64,000 nt of DNA from Zasmidium citrigriseum (GCA_002786025.1 NHNW01000002.1:620001-684000); one strand, 5' to 3'. Positions 33,339 through 45,949 are shown, numbered from the stretch's first letter. Numbers and translations: made by a program. The notes: generated from the sequence alone by a model not told the origin.

Positions 33339-33678
33339 CGGGTATGCTCATGAAGCGTCAGCCTTGTGCATATTCAAATAAGCTGGGCGATCAATAGGAT
33401 CAATATCGTGATATAGCTTGACCGGGCTATGATGTTGTGGTATTCGAGAAGATGTTCTGGAGTCCGTGCCTTCTAGATTTGATAGACGCTAGGGAGTAGC
33501 CGCAAACCTTAAATCCAATTTACCTCACCTCAAACGCGAGCTGCCCGCACTCAACTTCTTCCGCCACGCACCCACCCGACACCGCCAGCGAGGCAACAAC
33601 ACAGGTATCGCATGCCAACGGATACCGAGAGCTGGATCCATATTGACCACCGCGCATAGCTCCGCAACGGCCGCCACC
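33339..33678. other. Intergenic region, SF3B1 promoter and leader
   Basis: About 340 bp. The stretch just upstream of 33679 is C/A-rich (CACCGCGCATAGCTCCGCAA) and ends in a strong start context, GCCACCATGT. No gene seen. Confidence 0.5.
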
Positions 33679-36600
33679 ATGTCGGACGGTAAGCCAGGCC
33701 GCATCAGGTGGAGACGTACAGATACTGACATGACCCTCGCAGCCGACTTCGACAAGGTGCGCCAAGCGCAGGCCGAGCGTAACGCCGCCTCAGGGAAGAA
33801 AGGCATCAAGGACGCTTCCAGCCAGCGCACTAACTCCAACAAGGTGTCCCTCACCGAGAACTTCGACAAGGACCTGTACGATGACTCGCGCGACAAGTTT
33901 GCCGGCTACAACACTTCCATCGCCGTGGACGATGATGAGGACATGCAGGATGCAGATGACGGAAATGATGGCAGGCTTGTGGGCCAGTACACGGCTACGG
34001 CCGCACAAATAGGTGAGTGGGCGCAAGGCGAGACGGCGGAGGCGGACATTTTGCAGAGCAGAGAGAAGCAAGCGCAGATTGCGAGCAGAGAGACCGACTA
34101 TCAGAAGCAGCGCTTTAAGCGTGGCTTGGACGGAGATGGCGAGAAGACGTATCGGGAGGTTATGGCTGAGCGCGATCTGGAGCGAGAGGAGGCACGAGTG
34201 AGGAAGCTCGTGGAGGATAAGCAGAAAGAGCAGATGATGAATGGCGAAGACGACGAAATGGATGGTGTCGAGCACAAGGCGTTGCTCAAGGACAGCACGC
34301 CACCAGCAGAGGAGAAGCCGAAGGGCAGAAAGAGACGCTGGGGCGCAGAGAAAGAAGACGATGCCACCACGAACGGTACCAACGGACACGCCACCAATGG
34401 AGATGCCATGAACGGAGACACCAATGGACACACGAACGGAGATGTTGCCTCAACCAAGAAGTCCAGATGGGACATGGCGGGTGCCCCAGCCGCAGCGCCA
34501 GAATCAAAGGAGGAGCAGGCACCCGCAAAGAAGAGTCGCTGGGACGTGGTCGACAACAGGAACGCTGCTGCTGCCGCCCCAGCGGTCCCTGAGGCGGCTC
34601 CGGCGCCAGTGCAGCCCTCCTTCGGGTTCGGCACGGACATATCCAGCCGCAATATGCCATTGTCAGACGAAGAACTCGATGAGATGCTACCCAAGAAAGG
34701 CTACAAGATTGTTCAACCACCTGAAGGTTTTGAGCCCACCAATGCTCCCGCCAGGCGTCAGGCGGTCCCTGCTACTCCCATAGCAACCGGAGGCTTCATG
34801 ATGCAAGAACCTGTGGATGCTAGATCCATGGGCAAGCAGCTTCCATCGGAGATCCCTGGTGTGGGAGACCTTCAATTCTTCAAAGCCGAGGACATGGCAT
34901 ACTTTGGCCAGCTTGTCGATGGGGTTGACGAGAACGAGTTGAATGTCGAAGAGCTCAAGAAGCGAAAGATCATGCGTCTGCTCCTCAAAGTCAAGAACGG
35001 CACCCCTCCAATGAGAAAGACCGCCCTGCGCCAACTGACGGATAACGCCCGCAGCTTTGGCGCAGGTCCTCTATTCGATCAGATCCTACCATTGCTCATG
35101 GAGAAGAGTTTGGAGGATCAGGAGCGCCACTTGCTCGTCAAGGTTATCGACCGTGTCCTCTACAAGCTCGACGATCTGGTGCGACCCTATACCCACAAGA
35201 TCTTGGTCGTCATCGAGCCGCTCCTCATCGATCAGGATTACTACGCTCGAGTTGAAGGCAGAGAGATCATCTCCAACCTGGCAAAAGCCGCTGGTCTCGC
35301 CCACATGATCAGTACGATGCGGCCGGACATTGATCACGTCGATGAGTACGTGCGCAACACCACCGCCAGAGCTTTTGCTGTGGTCGCATCCGCCTTGGGC
35401 ATTCCTACCCTCCTACCTTTCCTTAAGGCTGTCTGCAAGAGCAAGAAATCCTGGCAGGCCCGCCACACAGGTGTCAAGATCATTCAGCAGATCCCTATTC
35501 TCATGGGTTGTGCTGTACTTCCACATCTCAATGGACTAGTGGCATGCATCGGAGACAATCTTAACGACGAACAAGCGAAGGTTCGAACAGTCACCGCGCT
35601 CGCCATGGCAGCCCTTGCTGAAGCTGCAAACCCGCACGGTTTGGAAGCTTTCGATCCAGTCCTCAATCCCCTCTGGACGGGCGCGAGGAAGCAGCGTGGA
35701 AAGGGCTTGGCTGGATTCCTGAAAGCTGTCGGATTCATCATTCCTCTGATGGACGAAGAGTATAGCAGCTACTACGTTGGTCAGATCATGGAGATCTTGC
35801 TTCGAGAATTTCAAAGCCCCGATGAGGAAATGAAGAAAGTAGTGCTGAAGGTTGTCAGCCAGTGCTCAAAAGCTCCTGGCACGACCTCGGCATACCTGCG
35901 AGAGCACCTCCTCGACAACTTCTTCAAGAGCTTCTGGGTCCGTCGGATGGCTGTGGACAAGAGAAACTACAAGCAGGTCGTCGAGACCACGGTCGATCTT
36001 GGTCAGAAGATCGGGGTCGGAGAGTTGGTGGAGAAACTCGTCGGCAACCTCAAAGACGAGAGCGAACAGTACCGCAAGATGACTGTCGAAACCATCGAGA
36101 AGATTGTTGCAGCCATGGGCGCCGCTGACATTAACGAGCGTCTCGAAGAGCGCCTGATCGACGGTATCTTGCATTCGTTCCAGGAGCAGAGTGTCGAGGA
36201 GAACGTCTTGCTGAGCGGCTTCGCGACCATTGTCAACGCCTTTGGTGCCCGGTGCAAGCCATACCTGCCGCAAATAGTCAGCACTATCTTATGGCGACTC
36301 AACAACAAGTCCGCCACTGTCCGCCAGCAAGCAGCCGACCTTATCAGCAGAATCGCAATTGTCATGAAGCAATGCGATGAAGAGGCTCTCCTGAGCAAGC
36401 TCGGATCAGTGCTGTACGAGTACCTCGGCGAGGAGTATCCTGAAGTCTTGGGAAGCATCTTGGGAGCAATGAAGAGCATTGTCAATGTTGTTGGTATCAG
36501 CAGCATGCAGCCGCCGATCAAGGACCTCCTCCCGCGCCTCACGCCAATTCTGAGGAACAGACACGAAAAGGTGCAGGAGACTACTATCGACCTGGTGGGC

Positions 36601-37386
36601 CGTATCGCGGATCGCGGACCCGAGTCAGTTCACGCTCGTGAATGGATGCGTATCTGTTTCGAGCTGTTGGACATGCTCAAAGCTCACAAGAAGGGTATCC
36701 GGCGTGCAGCCAACAACACGTTCGGTTTCATTGCCAAGGCCATCGGACCTCAGGATGTGCTGGCTACGCTGCTCAACAACCTCCGTGTCCAGGAACGCCA
36801 GTCCCGTGTCTGCACCGCCGTCGCCATCGGTATTGTGGCCGAGACTTGCGCCCCTTTCACGGTCCTGCCGGCACTCATGAACGAGTATCGTGTGCCGGAG
36901 CTCAACGTCCAGAATGGTGTCTTGAAATCACTTTCCTTCCTCTTCGAATACATTGGCGAGATGGGCAAAGACTACGTCTACGCCGTCACCCCGCTCATTG
37001 AGGATGCGCTCATCGATCGCGACCAGGTCCATCGCCAGACTGCCGCTAGTGTCGTCAAGCATGTTGCGTTGGGAGTCGTCGGTCTGGGTTGCGAGGACGC
37101 CATGCTGCATCTTCTCAACCTGCTCTGCCCAAACCTGTTCGAGACCAGTCCACACGTCATCGACCGTATCATCGAGGCCATCGATGCTATCCGCATGGCG
37201 GTTGGTACGGGTGCTGTCATGAACTACATTTGGGCTGGCCTGTTCCACCCAGCTCGCAAGGTCCGCACCCCGTACTGGCGCCTTTACAACGAGGCTTATC
37301 AGTTCAACTCGGACGCGATGGTCCCCTACTATCCAAGCGTTGACGACGACAAGTTAAAGCGCGAGGAGCTGATGATTATGCTTTGA
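33679..37386 (+). CDS. HSH155: Splicing factor 3B subunit 1 (U2 snRNP)
   Basis: I place the start at ATG 33679 (GCCACCATGT), with a first coding exon of only 10 nt (33679-33688), a 54-nt intron 33689-33742 (GTAAGC, ACTGAC, CAG) and exon 2 at 33743-37386; 1,217 aa. The spliced N-terminus [17 protein letters not shown] is the ordinary SF3B1/Hsh155 form. The N-terminal third has RWG/RWD repeats ([26 protein letters not shown]) that bind the U2AF-homology motif of partners, then the p14-binding region. The rest is the HEAT-repeat superhelix ([58 protein letters not shown]), ending in [14 protein letters not shown]. It grips the U2-branch-site duplex in the spliceosome. The lysine corresponding to the human K700 hotspot is retained in DEQAKVRT. 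The intron length is a multiple of three without stop, so an unspliced reading also looks open. Confidence 0.96.
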   Translation: MSDGKPGRIRWRRTDTDMTLAADFDKVRQAQAERNAASGKKGIKDASSQRTNSNKVSLTENFDKDLYDDSRDKFAGYNTSIAVDDDEDMQDADDGNDGRLVGQYTATAAQIGEWAQGETAEADILQSREKQAQIASRETDYQKQRFKRGLDGDGEKTYREVMAERDLEREEARVRKLVEDKQKEQMMNGEDDEMDGVEHKALLKDSTPPAEEKPKGRKRRWGAEKEDDATTNGTNGHATNGDAMNGDTNGHTNGDVASTKKSRWDMAGAPAAAPESKEEQAPAKKSRWDVVDNRNAAAAAPAVPEAAPAPVQPSFGFGTDISSRNMPLSDEELDEMLPKKGYKIVQPPEGFEPTNAPARRQAVPATPIATGGFMMQEPVDARSMGKQLPSEIPGVGDLQFFKAEDMAYFGQLVDGVDENELNVEELKKRKIMRLLLKVKNGTPPMRKTALRQLTDNARSFGAGPLFDQILPLLMEKSLEDQERHLLVKVIDRVLYKLDDLVRPYTHKILVVIEPLLIDQDYYARVEGREIISNLAKAAGLAHMISTMRPDIDHVDEYVRNTTARAFAVVASALGIPTLLPFLKAVCKSKKSWQARHTGVKIIQQIPILMGCAVLPHLNGLVACIGDNLNDEQAKVRTVTALAMAALAEAANPHGLEAFDPVLNPLWTGARKQRGKGLAGFLKAVGFIIPLMDEEYSSYYVGQIMEILLREFQSPDEEMKKVVLKVVSQCSKAPGTTSAYLREHLLDNFFKSFWVRRMAVDKRNYKQVVETTVDLGQKIGVGELVEKLVGNLKDESEQYRKMTVETIEKIVAAMGAADINERLEERLIDGILHSFQEQSVEENVLLSGFATIVNAFGARCKPYLPQIVSTILWRLNNKSATVRQQAADLISRIAIVMKQCDEEALLSKLGSVLYEYLGEEYPEVLGSILGAMKSIVNVVGISSMQPPIKDLLPRLTPILRNRHEKVQETTIDLVGRIADRGPESVHAREWMRICFELLDMLKAHKKGIRRAANNTFGFIAKAIGPQDVLATLLNNLRVQERQSRVCTAVAIGIVAETCAPFTVLPALMNEYRVPELNVQNGVLKSLSFLFEYIGEMGKDYVYAVTPLIEDALIDRDQVHRQTAASVVKHVALGVVGLGCEDAMLHLLNLLCPNLFETSPHVIDRIIEAIDAIRMAVGTGAVMNYIWAGLFHPARKVRTPYWRLYNEAYQFNSDAMVPYYPSVDDDKLKREELMIML

Positions 37387-37852
37387 GCGCGCGAAATGGC
37401 ATTGGAGAGCACAGGAGTTGGAACGGCACTGGCGAAACTCGGCGTTTTCACAAGATGGCAGGATGGAGTCAAGCTTTCAGGAGTGTGTATACGAGCAGCA
37501 TGATACTGTTGTAGTAGTAAGATTCGCGTAGCATAAGGCAGATCGCGTAGAGAATGCTAATGAGAGAACTACACATCGTATCGATGATGAAACGTCTGCA
37601 GACCTCGTGAATTGGTGGGCCTCGTGAATGTGGAAGCCTCAGGCATGCATGCAGCGGCTATACCCGACGCTAGGGTTCATCGTTCTTGGCGGGCAGTCGC
37701 GTCGAGAGAGCGTGAGAGACACTGGCTGGAGCAGCGTGAGAGTCTCTGTCGCATTCTGTCCCAAGGCCTCCCAATTCCTGGATATTGCTGTCGCCGCTTC
37801 TCAGAGGCTCTTGTCCCCGCACCGCTGCCGCTGCCGCGCTGTCGCACCGAGC
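37387..37852. other. Intergenic region SF3B1-RSC4
   Basis: About 465 bp: 3' UTR of SF3B1 and promoter of RSC4, same direction. Nothing else recognised. Confidence 0.5.
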
Positions 37853-40281
37853 ATGGATTCGCGCAAGCGCAAGATCTCGAACGCGACACCCGTCGCCGGC
37901 GAAGGAGGCAGCGGATCTGCATCCAAGAAGATCAAATTGCTGGTACGTTGCGCGCCTTTTTCTATTCTCCAGATGTCATGTCGCGAGCTGCCGGTCCGAG
38001 CGAGGCGAGGTGCGGTGGTGCGATGTCGAGAGTTCGGCGAGTGGTGTTGTCGGAGAGGAAGAGGTGGTCGTGGGAGCTTGACGAGGAGGGTCAAGCATGG
38101 GCGGCATCGTCTCTCTAGCACCGTCGTCATAAGCCGCACGCTTCGCAGGCCTCACCACCGCATCTCGGGCCTGCATCTGTCTTTCCGTCGAAATACTTGC
38201 TGACCTCATGCGCCGCCGCACAGAACTCCAACCCTGCGCCGCAGCCAGATGGCCCAACCGCTGTCCAGAAGGTGGGCTACAAGGTCCTCGCGCAGTTGAA
38301 CAATGCATCCGACAAGACGTACGTCCTCGCACCCTTCCCATCTTGCATTCCCGCATGCTGACACCCCCATAGCGGCCGCTCGATTGCCGATGCATTCTTA
38401 GAACTGCCACCACGTGACGAACTGCCCGACTACTATCAACAGATCCGACTGCCAGTTGCTCTTGAAACGATTGAGCAGAAGCTGAAGCGAAATGAATACC
38501 CTTCCGTGACGGCTCTGGAGAGCGATCTCAAGCGAATGATTCAAAATGCAAAGGAATACAATATGCCCAAAAGCCAGGTCTACGAAGACGCTGAGCGGAT
38601 ACGAAAGCTGGTATACAACTTCATGAAAGTTCACAACCCAGCATATGCGCAGGATCCGAACTACACGGCAGTCGCAACCCCAATCCCGGAGCCCAAGATC
38701 ACACTTACGAACAATCACCATCGTGGCGAGGCCGTGAAGGAGGAGCCCAAGAGCAGAGATGGCAGTGTTAGACCGAGGCCGTCGACTGCACCCAAGGCGT
38801 CTGAGCCTCCCTCAGAAAGGAAATCATCAATGGCCCCGAGTAGTGCAAAGGACGATGCTGATGCCGATGGCGATGGAGACGAGGATCAGGACGAGGACCA
38901 GAACATGGACTTCACTGGCAAATCTTTCCAGGATGCGCAGCACATGATCATCAATGAACTCATTCGGTTCACAGATGAAGAGTACGTTGGGATTTGCTTC
39001 ACAGTGGTAACACTTGCTAATGCTGTTCAGGGGTCTGGAGATCTTCACGCCTTTTGTCAATCTCCCGTCAAGGAGACTCGAAGATTATTACAAGACCATC
39101 AAGCACCCCGTATCTCTCAAAGGTGTGCAGAAGCGCATTAAGGGGATCCATGGACGTGCACCACCAACTGGCATTACCGACTTCAAGACCTGGGATGCTT
39201 TTGAAGACGAAGTCAGCTTCATTTGGCGCAATGCGAGAGAGTTCAACCAGGACGGAAGTGAAATGTACAATCTCGCGGGCGAGTTTGAAGTGAGTTGTTG
39301 CAGAGCCACGATGTCTATGGGCTTCCTACTGACTTTCCGCAGGAACACTTCAAGACGCGCTTGGCAGAGGCGAAGGAGAAAGTGGAAGAGCCTGCGGGTA
39401 CCCGTATCAAGTTGGGCGGCCCAAAGCCTCCCGCGAAGTCTGGCATCACGCTCAATCTGTCGCAACATCGGAACTCTCCCACACCAGGTGTCAGTGTTGA
39501 CAACGAAGCGCTCGCTCGTCAACGTCTTATGGTGCAGGCGGGTGTCAATGGCCAGCAACACCGCCACCACCCTGGCATGAATGGCATTTCTCCAGCCTCT
39601 CACATGGCTGATCCAAACAGGCCAGTAATTGGCGGTCAAGCAGGAAGCCCACCGGTGGCAGCTGTTAAGAATGAGAAGCTTGCAGCGCTCTCACCCGCGC
39701 CGTCTCAATACCCACCCGCCGCACAGCCCTATACAAACGGCATGATGCCACCGCCAATGGCACGCCCGCCGAGTGGCAGCCCGTACCCGCCTCAGTCTGG
39801 CATGCAGCCCACCAGCTACCATTACACGGCGCCGACAGCTCTACCGCCAGCAGCGATTCGCCCGTATCCCGTATCGGAAGCGCTGCTTCCAGTCGTCACC
39901 ATCGCAACGCACCCGTGGCTCAAGCTTCCCAAGCAATACAGCATCGCCATTCCGCCGCATACGACGCTGTCGCAACAAAGCACGACCATTACGTTGCCCG
40001 CGACGCACTATTATCTGCAGATTTCACCCACCATCTCTCGCGACCTGTCAATGGGCCGCGCATACAAAATGTTTGTGACTGTCAATGGCAGTCGTCTCAC
40101 GCAGCGGGACACACAATTCCATGCCGACTCTGGCAAGCGGACGCATGTGTATGAAGGCAGTTTGGCGGCAGGAGTCAATAGGATTGAAGTGGAAGTCGCA
40201 GCAGCCAAAGTGGGAGATGCAGATGGCAAGGGATTGGATGTGGAGAAGTTGACGGTGTTTGCAAATTTGACTAGGCAGTGA
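37853..40281 (+). CDS. RSC4: Tandem-bromodomain RSC complex subunit (Rsc4-like)
   Basis: Five exons: 37853-37942, 38224-38318, 38373-38981, 39031-39289 and 39343-40281; 663 aa. All introns are GT-AG; intron 1 is long for this window (281 nt), the others are 49-54 nt. Start MDSRKRKISNATPVAG with a basic NLS-like tract. Bromodomain 1, about residues 63-146: DELPDYYQQIRLPVALETIEQKL and IQNAKEYNMPKSQVYEDAERI. After an acidic Asp/Glu linker comes bromodomain 2, about 265-360: LEDYYKTIKHPVSLKGVQKRI and NAREFNQDGSEMYNLAGEFE. The C-terminal part has a Pro-rich linker and a conserved beta-rich domain (LPKQYSIAIPPHTTLSQQST, KMFVTVNGSRLTQRDTQF, GVNRIEVEVAAAK). This is the Rsc4 layout, which recognises acetylated histone H3 in the RSC chromatin remodeller. 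Bromodomain order and tail exclude BET proteins and Rsc1/2 (no BAH). Confidence 0.87.
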
Positions 40282-42230
40282 TTGAGACAGTCTGCACAGA
40301 TGGAAGTATTGTTATTATCTGTGAAATCGTCTTGCGATATTTGTCTTGATTCTCATCCAAGATTCTGATTCCAGAACCGTGAAGTTGTCGACCCACGGGA
40401 ATTGCCGCAAAAGCGGGTCAAGCAAAAGTCTTGGCGTCTGCATTTTCTGTCTCTTCCTGCTTCCTCCACTTCCAACATCAACCCCATCAACCACCATGTG
40501 ACAGCGAAATTTTCTCTGCCATGCACGTCGCCACCACACCCTCGCCATGCCATCCGCCCGCCGTCGCGACTGACATTGGCCTGGTCCAACGGCGATGGCA
40601 TGGCAACCTTGACACTGGTAAGCTTGAGACCACTTCCTTCAACAACAGCACACAACATGATGATTTCCGTAATACTTTTTTTTCTGGTACCTCTTATGTC
40701 AGAAGTGCTTCGGCCCTTCGATGATCTAAATGGACTTCTGATCTGGAAGATTTTCTTGGAGAGATTTGAGATTGATGGTTGGGGCGGTTTGCTGACATTC
40801 TTGCTTCAATAGGTCCCAAGGCGAATGCTCTGAAGGCTCGATCTTTCTGCCGACAGTCACTTCATGCGAAAGGGAAGTCGCGGCTTGGTCCTTCCAAATC
40901 ATGCACGTCTGCATATTACCTAGATATCCGAAATGCAATCCAGATTGGAGTTCACCACGTCCGTCCACCACATTCGAAGCACTAGGAGAACATGATCATG
41001 TATCATCTGCTTGCAGCTTTCACATGAATCGTGAAAGTCGAGGCCTGCAAGCTCACGTGATAAGAAATTCTCCGACATATAGAGATCAGCATCTAGCAAC
41101 GGCTCTCCGCGAATGCGAATCGTGGCCTCGGCAGACACGGCACCACTTCGAAAGGTGGCCGCCCGAGCCGAACTCACTTTCGACTCCTCATCTCTCTATT
41201 ATCTTCCAAGCCGCGCGGCGAGTGGTCTAGCAGAGACTGTTGAAATTGCTCGAATGCGTGGGCAACAGGCCATCTTGATGAGTCTGGCTTCATCTGGAGC
41301 CTCGACTGCTTGGAAGAGCTGGGCATTCAATGAATGTGCTTGCAATGTCTTACTATTACGCAAGACCAGAATTCCAGGACGGCAGGATGCAACCGCACGG
41401 GAGGAGCAAGAGACGATTCACTTTCGATCGCGTGTGCGGGAAGACGGCTTTGTTTTTAGATAAACTAAAAGTTCAACGACTAAAAGTAAAGATGTTGTGA
41501 AGATGGCGATTGGCTTGACTCGCATGGATGGCACAATCACACGTCGACGGCGTTCGAGAACCACACAAGCATAGGCTGTGTTCAGGTGTTGCCAGGAACC
41601 GCATCACAGGCGTTCACACACAACATTCCAGAATGGACGCCCAGCCAAACAAAAGCCCTGTCTGGCCGCCGGTGACCACATCGTCACGGGCACACGTATG
41701 CTTGGCCCACAGCGAAGACGACTGCATTACTTTGCAGACGACTTCTTCCACTCATCTCTCGCAGCAAGAAGAAATCGAGGACACAACGAGGATCTACCGC
41801 AGTAACGAAATTGACCTGCATGAGCGGCTCCCAAGCCAGTCTGTGATTCGTCGGGACCACCAAACTGCCCCCTTCATAATCTTAAACTAGCTCAGCCGCC
41901 GCGTTTCACACGTTAGCCTCCTCTCCTGGACTCGCTGCCATACCGTCGCTCCTCCGGACGCATCCTCTCGTTCGCCGCGCCTCTGTTCACTGTTGCATTC
42001 TTCCTCACTGCAGTCGGTCTTTACACGCAGCGTCACACCCGTCACTCGTTCAACAATTCGGTGCTGGCATTGCGATAGCAACAACAGAAGTAAACAGCAA
42101 ACGCCGACAATAACAACGCCATCCGCACAATAGGAGACGACCCGCCTCAAGACACGCGCCCGCGCACGACAGACACGAACGACCTCGACACTCCGAGCCC
42201 TCACGATTTTGCGACAGAAATCCACGAAAC
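40282..42230. other. Long intergenic region upstream of TOS1
   Basis: About 1.95 kb. Open frames up to ~136 codons lack domains and initiation context. The last ~150 bp before 42231 are rich in CA/CAA (ACAACAGAAGTAAACAGCAA), which fits a long unstructured 5' leader of a highly expressed cell-wall gene. I see no RNA gene or transposon. Confidence 0.5.
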
Positions 42231-43646
42231 ATGAAATCGTTCCTTACCGCAGCTGCGCTGCTCGCAGCGACAGCGTCCGCCGACTTGTGCGCTCACGGCA
42301 GCACCGATGACAACGGCAACTACTACTGCCAGGAGGTCAAGGCCATCACCTACACCGGTGTTGGAGGCTCCGGCTCTTACAACAAGGTCACCCAAATGGA
42401 TGGCAGCTCTGGCTCGTGCTCCAGCTCGCCGTTTGGATACTCGGGCAGCCTTTCACCTCTGGACGAGGAGGTCTCGATGCACTTGCGTGGGCCACTGAAG
42501 CTTCTGAAGTTCGCCTACTACGCGCCTGACTCTTCATCATCCAAGAAGAGGTCCATCGGCCGCAAGAGTGCCCACGAGCGTCGTCACGCCCATGGTCACG
42601 CGCACCAGCACCTTCACCACAAGCGCGACGCTCAGCCGGCTGAGGAGAAGCGCGCCCTCGGCGATATCGTTACGGCCACCATCAACGGCCTTGTCCAGAC
42701 TTGGGCCAACGACTACGCTGGATACGGTGCCCCCAGCAGCACCCCAACTCCAGCTGCCAGCACCCCTGAAAGTTATGGCGGTAGCTCTTGGGGCAACTGG
42801 GGCAGCGATAGCGACAGCAGCGAGAGCAGCTCCAGCGCTCCTTCCACCAGCGCTCCTTCCTCGTCCGACGACTCTTCCGACGATGACGACTCGTCCAGCA
42901 GCGGCTTTGGCTGGACCCGCAAGGGATACTACTGCGCCGAGGACCAGTCTTCTGACGGCATTGTTTTCCTTAACCACCAGGGCGGCTCTGGCTCCGGTAC
43001 CTTTGACTACACTTTCGGCAACTCGCTCTCTTACTCCAGCGCCGACGGCAAGTCTGGTGCTTCGTCTCCTCAGACCCTCGAGGCCTGCACCTTGGACTCC
43101 GACACCGAGGTCGTTATCATGACGGACGACAAGTGCTCTGGCGACTCTTGCGGCTACTACCGTGACGGCACTGTCGCCTACCACGGTTTCGACGGCCCAA
43201 GCAAGGCGTTCTTCTTCGAGTTCGAGATGCCCGACGATGGCCAGACCGGCGCTTCCATCTACGACCCAGTCAACATGCCCGCCATCTGGCTCCTCAACGC
43301 CCAGATCCCCCGTACTCTCCAATACGGCAAGTCTGAGTGCTCGTGCTGGGAGTCTGGCTGCGGCGAGTTCGACATCTTCGAGGTCCTCGCTCCAGGTGAC
43401 ACTCGCTGCAAGTCCACGCTCCACGGCAACATCGCCGGTGGTGACAGCGACTACTTCGCCCGCCCAACCAATGGATCCATCAAGGCCGCCCTCCTCTTGT
43501 ACAAGGACAACATCCACATCAAGGTCCTCGACGACGATGTCGACTTCGGCAAGACCATGGGCTCGACTTTCTTCACCGAGATGATCGCCGACACTGCAGC
43601 CGACAGCCTCCAGAACCTGGTGTCGCTGTTCAAGCTCAGCGGTTGA
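42231..43646 (+). CDS. TOS1: Tos1-like secreted cell-wall protein
   Basis: Single exon, 471 aa. Signal peptide 1-17 (MKSFLTAAALLAATASA). The N-terminal DUF2403-like part has conserved Cys (DLCAHGSTDDNGNYYCQEVK, SGSCSSSPFGYSG), then basic, Kex2-type sites (KKRSIGRK, HHKRDAQP, EEKRALGD) and a Ser/Asp-rich linker. The DUF2401-like C-terminal domain has GYYCAEDQSSDGIVFLNHQGG, DDKCSGDSCGYYRDGTVAYHG, MPAIWLLNAQIPRT, ECSCWESGCGEFDIFEVL and TLHGNIAGGDSDYFARPTNG. Tos1 is a covalently linked wall protein with predicted beta-1,3-glucan-related activity; its exact reaction I leave open. Third positions are strongly C-biased, fitting high expression. There is no obvious GPI signal, as in other Tos1 proteins. 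Confidence 0.92.
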   Translation: MKSFLTAAALLAATASADLCAHGSTDDNGNYYCQEVKAITYTGVGGSGSYNKVTQMDGSSGSCSSSPFGYSGSLSPLDEEVSMHLRGPLKLLKFAYYAPDSSSSKKRSIGRKSAHERRHAHGHAHQHLHHKRDAQPAEEKRALGDIVTATINGLVQTWANDYAGYGAPSSTPTPAASTPESYGGSSWGNWGSDSDSSESSSSAPSTSAPSSSDDSSDDDDSSSSGFGWTRKGYYCAEDQSSDGIVFLNHQGGSGSGTFDYTFGNSLSYSSADGKSGASSPQTLEACTLDSDTEVVIMTDDKCSGDSCGYYRDGTVAYHGFDGPSKAFFFEFEMPDDGQTGASIYDPVNMPAIWLLNAQIPRTLQYGKSECSCWESGCGEFDIFEVLAPGDTRCKSTLHGNIAGGDSDYFARPTNGSIKAALLLYKDNIHIKVLDDDVDFGKTMGSTFFTEMIADTAADSLQNLVSLFKLSG

Positions 43647-44482
43647 AGCGGCGTCTTCAATAGGGAACACTAGCAGCGGAGTTGGATTGGAGTTTTACGA
43701 AGGGACCGCAGTCAGTCAGCCTGTGGTCTCGCATTTTTGCAACACACACTACACGGACTGGTTAGTGTCTCAGAAACTTGCATTGGGTGGCGCAGTCCCA
43801 GGCATTTGTTCGAGCCTGCGAGATTTGACAGTGTTTTGATTGTGTTGTTTCGTTGTGGTCTCGCAGGGAGAGTCGATGCCTGTACATAACAAATGACCAG
43901 CCGCGCTCGCCGGTGGTTGGGGAGGCTGCCTTTTGAGAGGAGCCCTCGGCTCGGCGGGTTGCGTGATGAGTACACACAGATAGCCAGGCGGTACAGTTTA
44001 CTTGTCGTTCAACCAATATACTTCATTTCAGGTCTCGTAGGCGTGGTGATTTCGGCGTGAATGTGGCGTTCTGATGATGGTGGTGCAGATGTGAAAGGCG
44101 GGTCATGCAAGCGGCGCATTGTCGACTTCCTCGGCTCTTTCCCACCACCGAAAGCGAACCAGTACCATCATCTTCCTGCACACCGTCCAGATCGCCTCTA
44201 CAAACAACACCTCGCCACTCCCCATTCCACATCCACTATCCTGTCTCCCTCGTGCGCGCGCCTTGAGGTTTATTGGGTTCTTACAGCGTCCAGGACTGGA
44301 GTCTCGGTTGTGGACCGCGGCAGCCAACCCTGTCAACATCTCCGCACCTCTCCAATCTCGTGATGATCGCTTGATCGCAGACTTGCCGACGGGATCGTAT
44401 CGGACACTGAGCCCACGAAATATCTACGAAAGAGATACAGACGGCGCACTAGAGTGAGGAAGGACGCGCGCTCGGCGACGCC
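43647..44482. other. Intergenic region TOS1-PEX13
   Basis: About 840 bp: TOS1 3' UTR and PEX13 promoter (same strand). The part 44,100-44,460 is CA/CT-rich and may be transcribed leader. No gene recognised. Confidence 0.45.
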
Positions 44483-45949
44483 ATGTCTGGTGGCTCACCA
44501 CCTAAACCGTGGGAAAGAGCGGCAGCAGGCGGTGGTTCTGGTATGACAAAACGTCATGGCATCACATCTAGTGCACAGAGAACTAACAATATCATAGCTG
44601 CCGTACCGACGTCAACAGCAACGACTACAGCGACCGCAGCGACACCGACATCCGCCGCCCCAGCGTTGCCTGCGAGAACAGATGCGCTGAACCAAGTAGC
44701 GACCCGGACCGCCTCAAACTACTCCTCTCCCCTCAACAGACCCTCGCCCTACTCCTCGCCCTACGGATACGGCGGAATGTCATCGTACAGCTCGCCGTAT
44801 AACAGATTTGGCAGCGGACTGGGCGGAGGAATGTACGGCGGCGGAATGTATGGAGGATATGGCATGGGCGGAGGATATGGAATGGGTGGCATGGGTGGGA
44901 TGTACGGCGGACCCGGCATGTACGGCCCAAACGGACAAGAGCAGAGCTTGACGCAGACCTTCAGCAACAGCACACAGGCGACCTTTCAAATGATTGAGAG
45001 CATCGTCGGTGCTTTTGGTGGATTTGCGCAGATGCTGGAGAGCACTTACATGGCCACACACTCTTCATTCTTCGCGATGGTCAGTGTAGCGGAGCAGTTT
45101 GGAACTCTGAAGCAGACGCTGGGCTCGGTTCTGGGGATTTTCACAATCATGCGGTGGATTCGAACGGCGATTGCGAAGTTGACTGGACGGCCGCCGCCGG
45201 CCAATTCGAGTGACTTAACACCTGCCAACTTTGCTGCTTTCAGTGGCCAACCTGGACCAGACGGACAGACGCCAAAGCCTAGCCGAAAGCCCTTTATTTT
45301 CTTCGTTGTGGCGGTCTTTGGCCTGCCATGGCTTATGGGCAAGCTCATCCGAGCGCTTGCAAACTCGCAAGAAGCACAGCAACAACAACTTGCCAACTCA
45401 CCTCACGGTATTGATGGCCTACAGCCACTCGACCCGAGCAAACTCGACTTCTGCCGAGTTGTTTACGACTACACCCCACAGACCCAACCAGGTCAACCCT
45501 TCCAAGAAGGAATCGACCTCGCGGTCAAGAAGGGCGATCTTGTCGCCGTCCTTTCCAGATCCGATCCCATGGGCCAGCCCTCTGAATGGTGGCGATGCCG
45601 TGCGAGAGATGGGTCTGTTGGATACCTTCCAGGTCCTTATTTGGAGGTGATCCAGAGACGACCACAACAGGCACAGATTACGGCGAAGAGTGCGCCTGGT
45701 AGCGAGACGAGCTCGCGCGTGAATACTATGACTAGTGCTGCAGGCACTGGCAGGTGAGTGATTCCGGAATGCTGAGCTGTTGTGATATGGGGGCTTTGCT
45801 GACATTTAAACAGCCGCGCCAACTCGATGAAGATCACCGAGAAAGAGAAGGCAGAGGTCAAGCAAGCACCAAAGGAGCCACCGAAGCTCTACACAAAGCA
45901 GGGTGATGTCCCAGTGGAGAGCTTCCAGCGAGGAGCATTCTACTCTTGA
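44483..45949 (+). CDS. PEX13: Peroxisomal import docking protein Pex13
   Basis: Exons 44483-44540, 44598-45753 and 45814-45949. Intron 1 is 57 nt (GTATGA, ACTAAC, TAG) and in frame, so it can be missed; intron 2 is 60 nt (GTGAGT...CAG). Spliced length 449 aa (468 if intron 1 were retained). N-terminal SPPKPWER signature, Ser/Thr/Pro-rich linker, then a Tyr/Gly-rich segment (GGGMYGGGMYGGYGMGGGYG, about 95-130) like the YG-rich part that forms a hydrogel-like import phase. Helical membrane region (QATFQMIESIVGAFGGFAQM) and a hydrophobic segment FIFFVVAVFGLPWLMG. SH3 domain at about 303-373 (CRVVYDYTPQT, WWRCRARDGSVGYLPGPYLE), which binds Pex14 and Pex5. The last exon adds a charged tail, KITEKEKAEVKQAPKEPPK. 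It acts in the peroxisomal membrane. Confidence 0.94.

Noticed and set aside
42537..43670. Minus-strand frame of 377 codons over TOS1
   Set aside because: Shadow produced by the strong C-ending codon bias of TOS1 on the plus strand.
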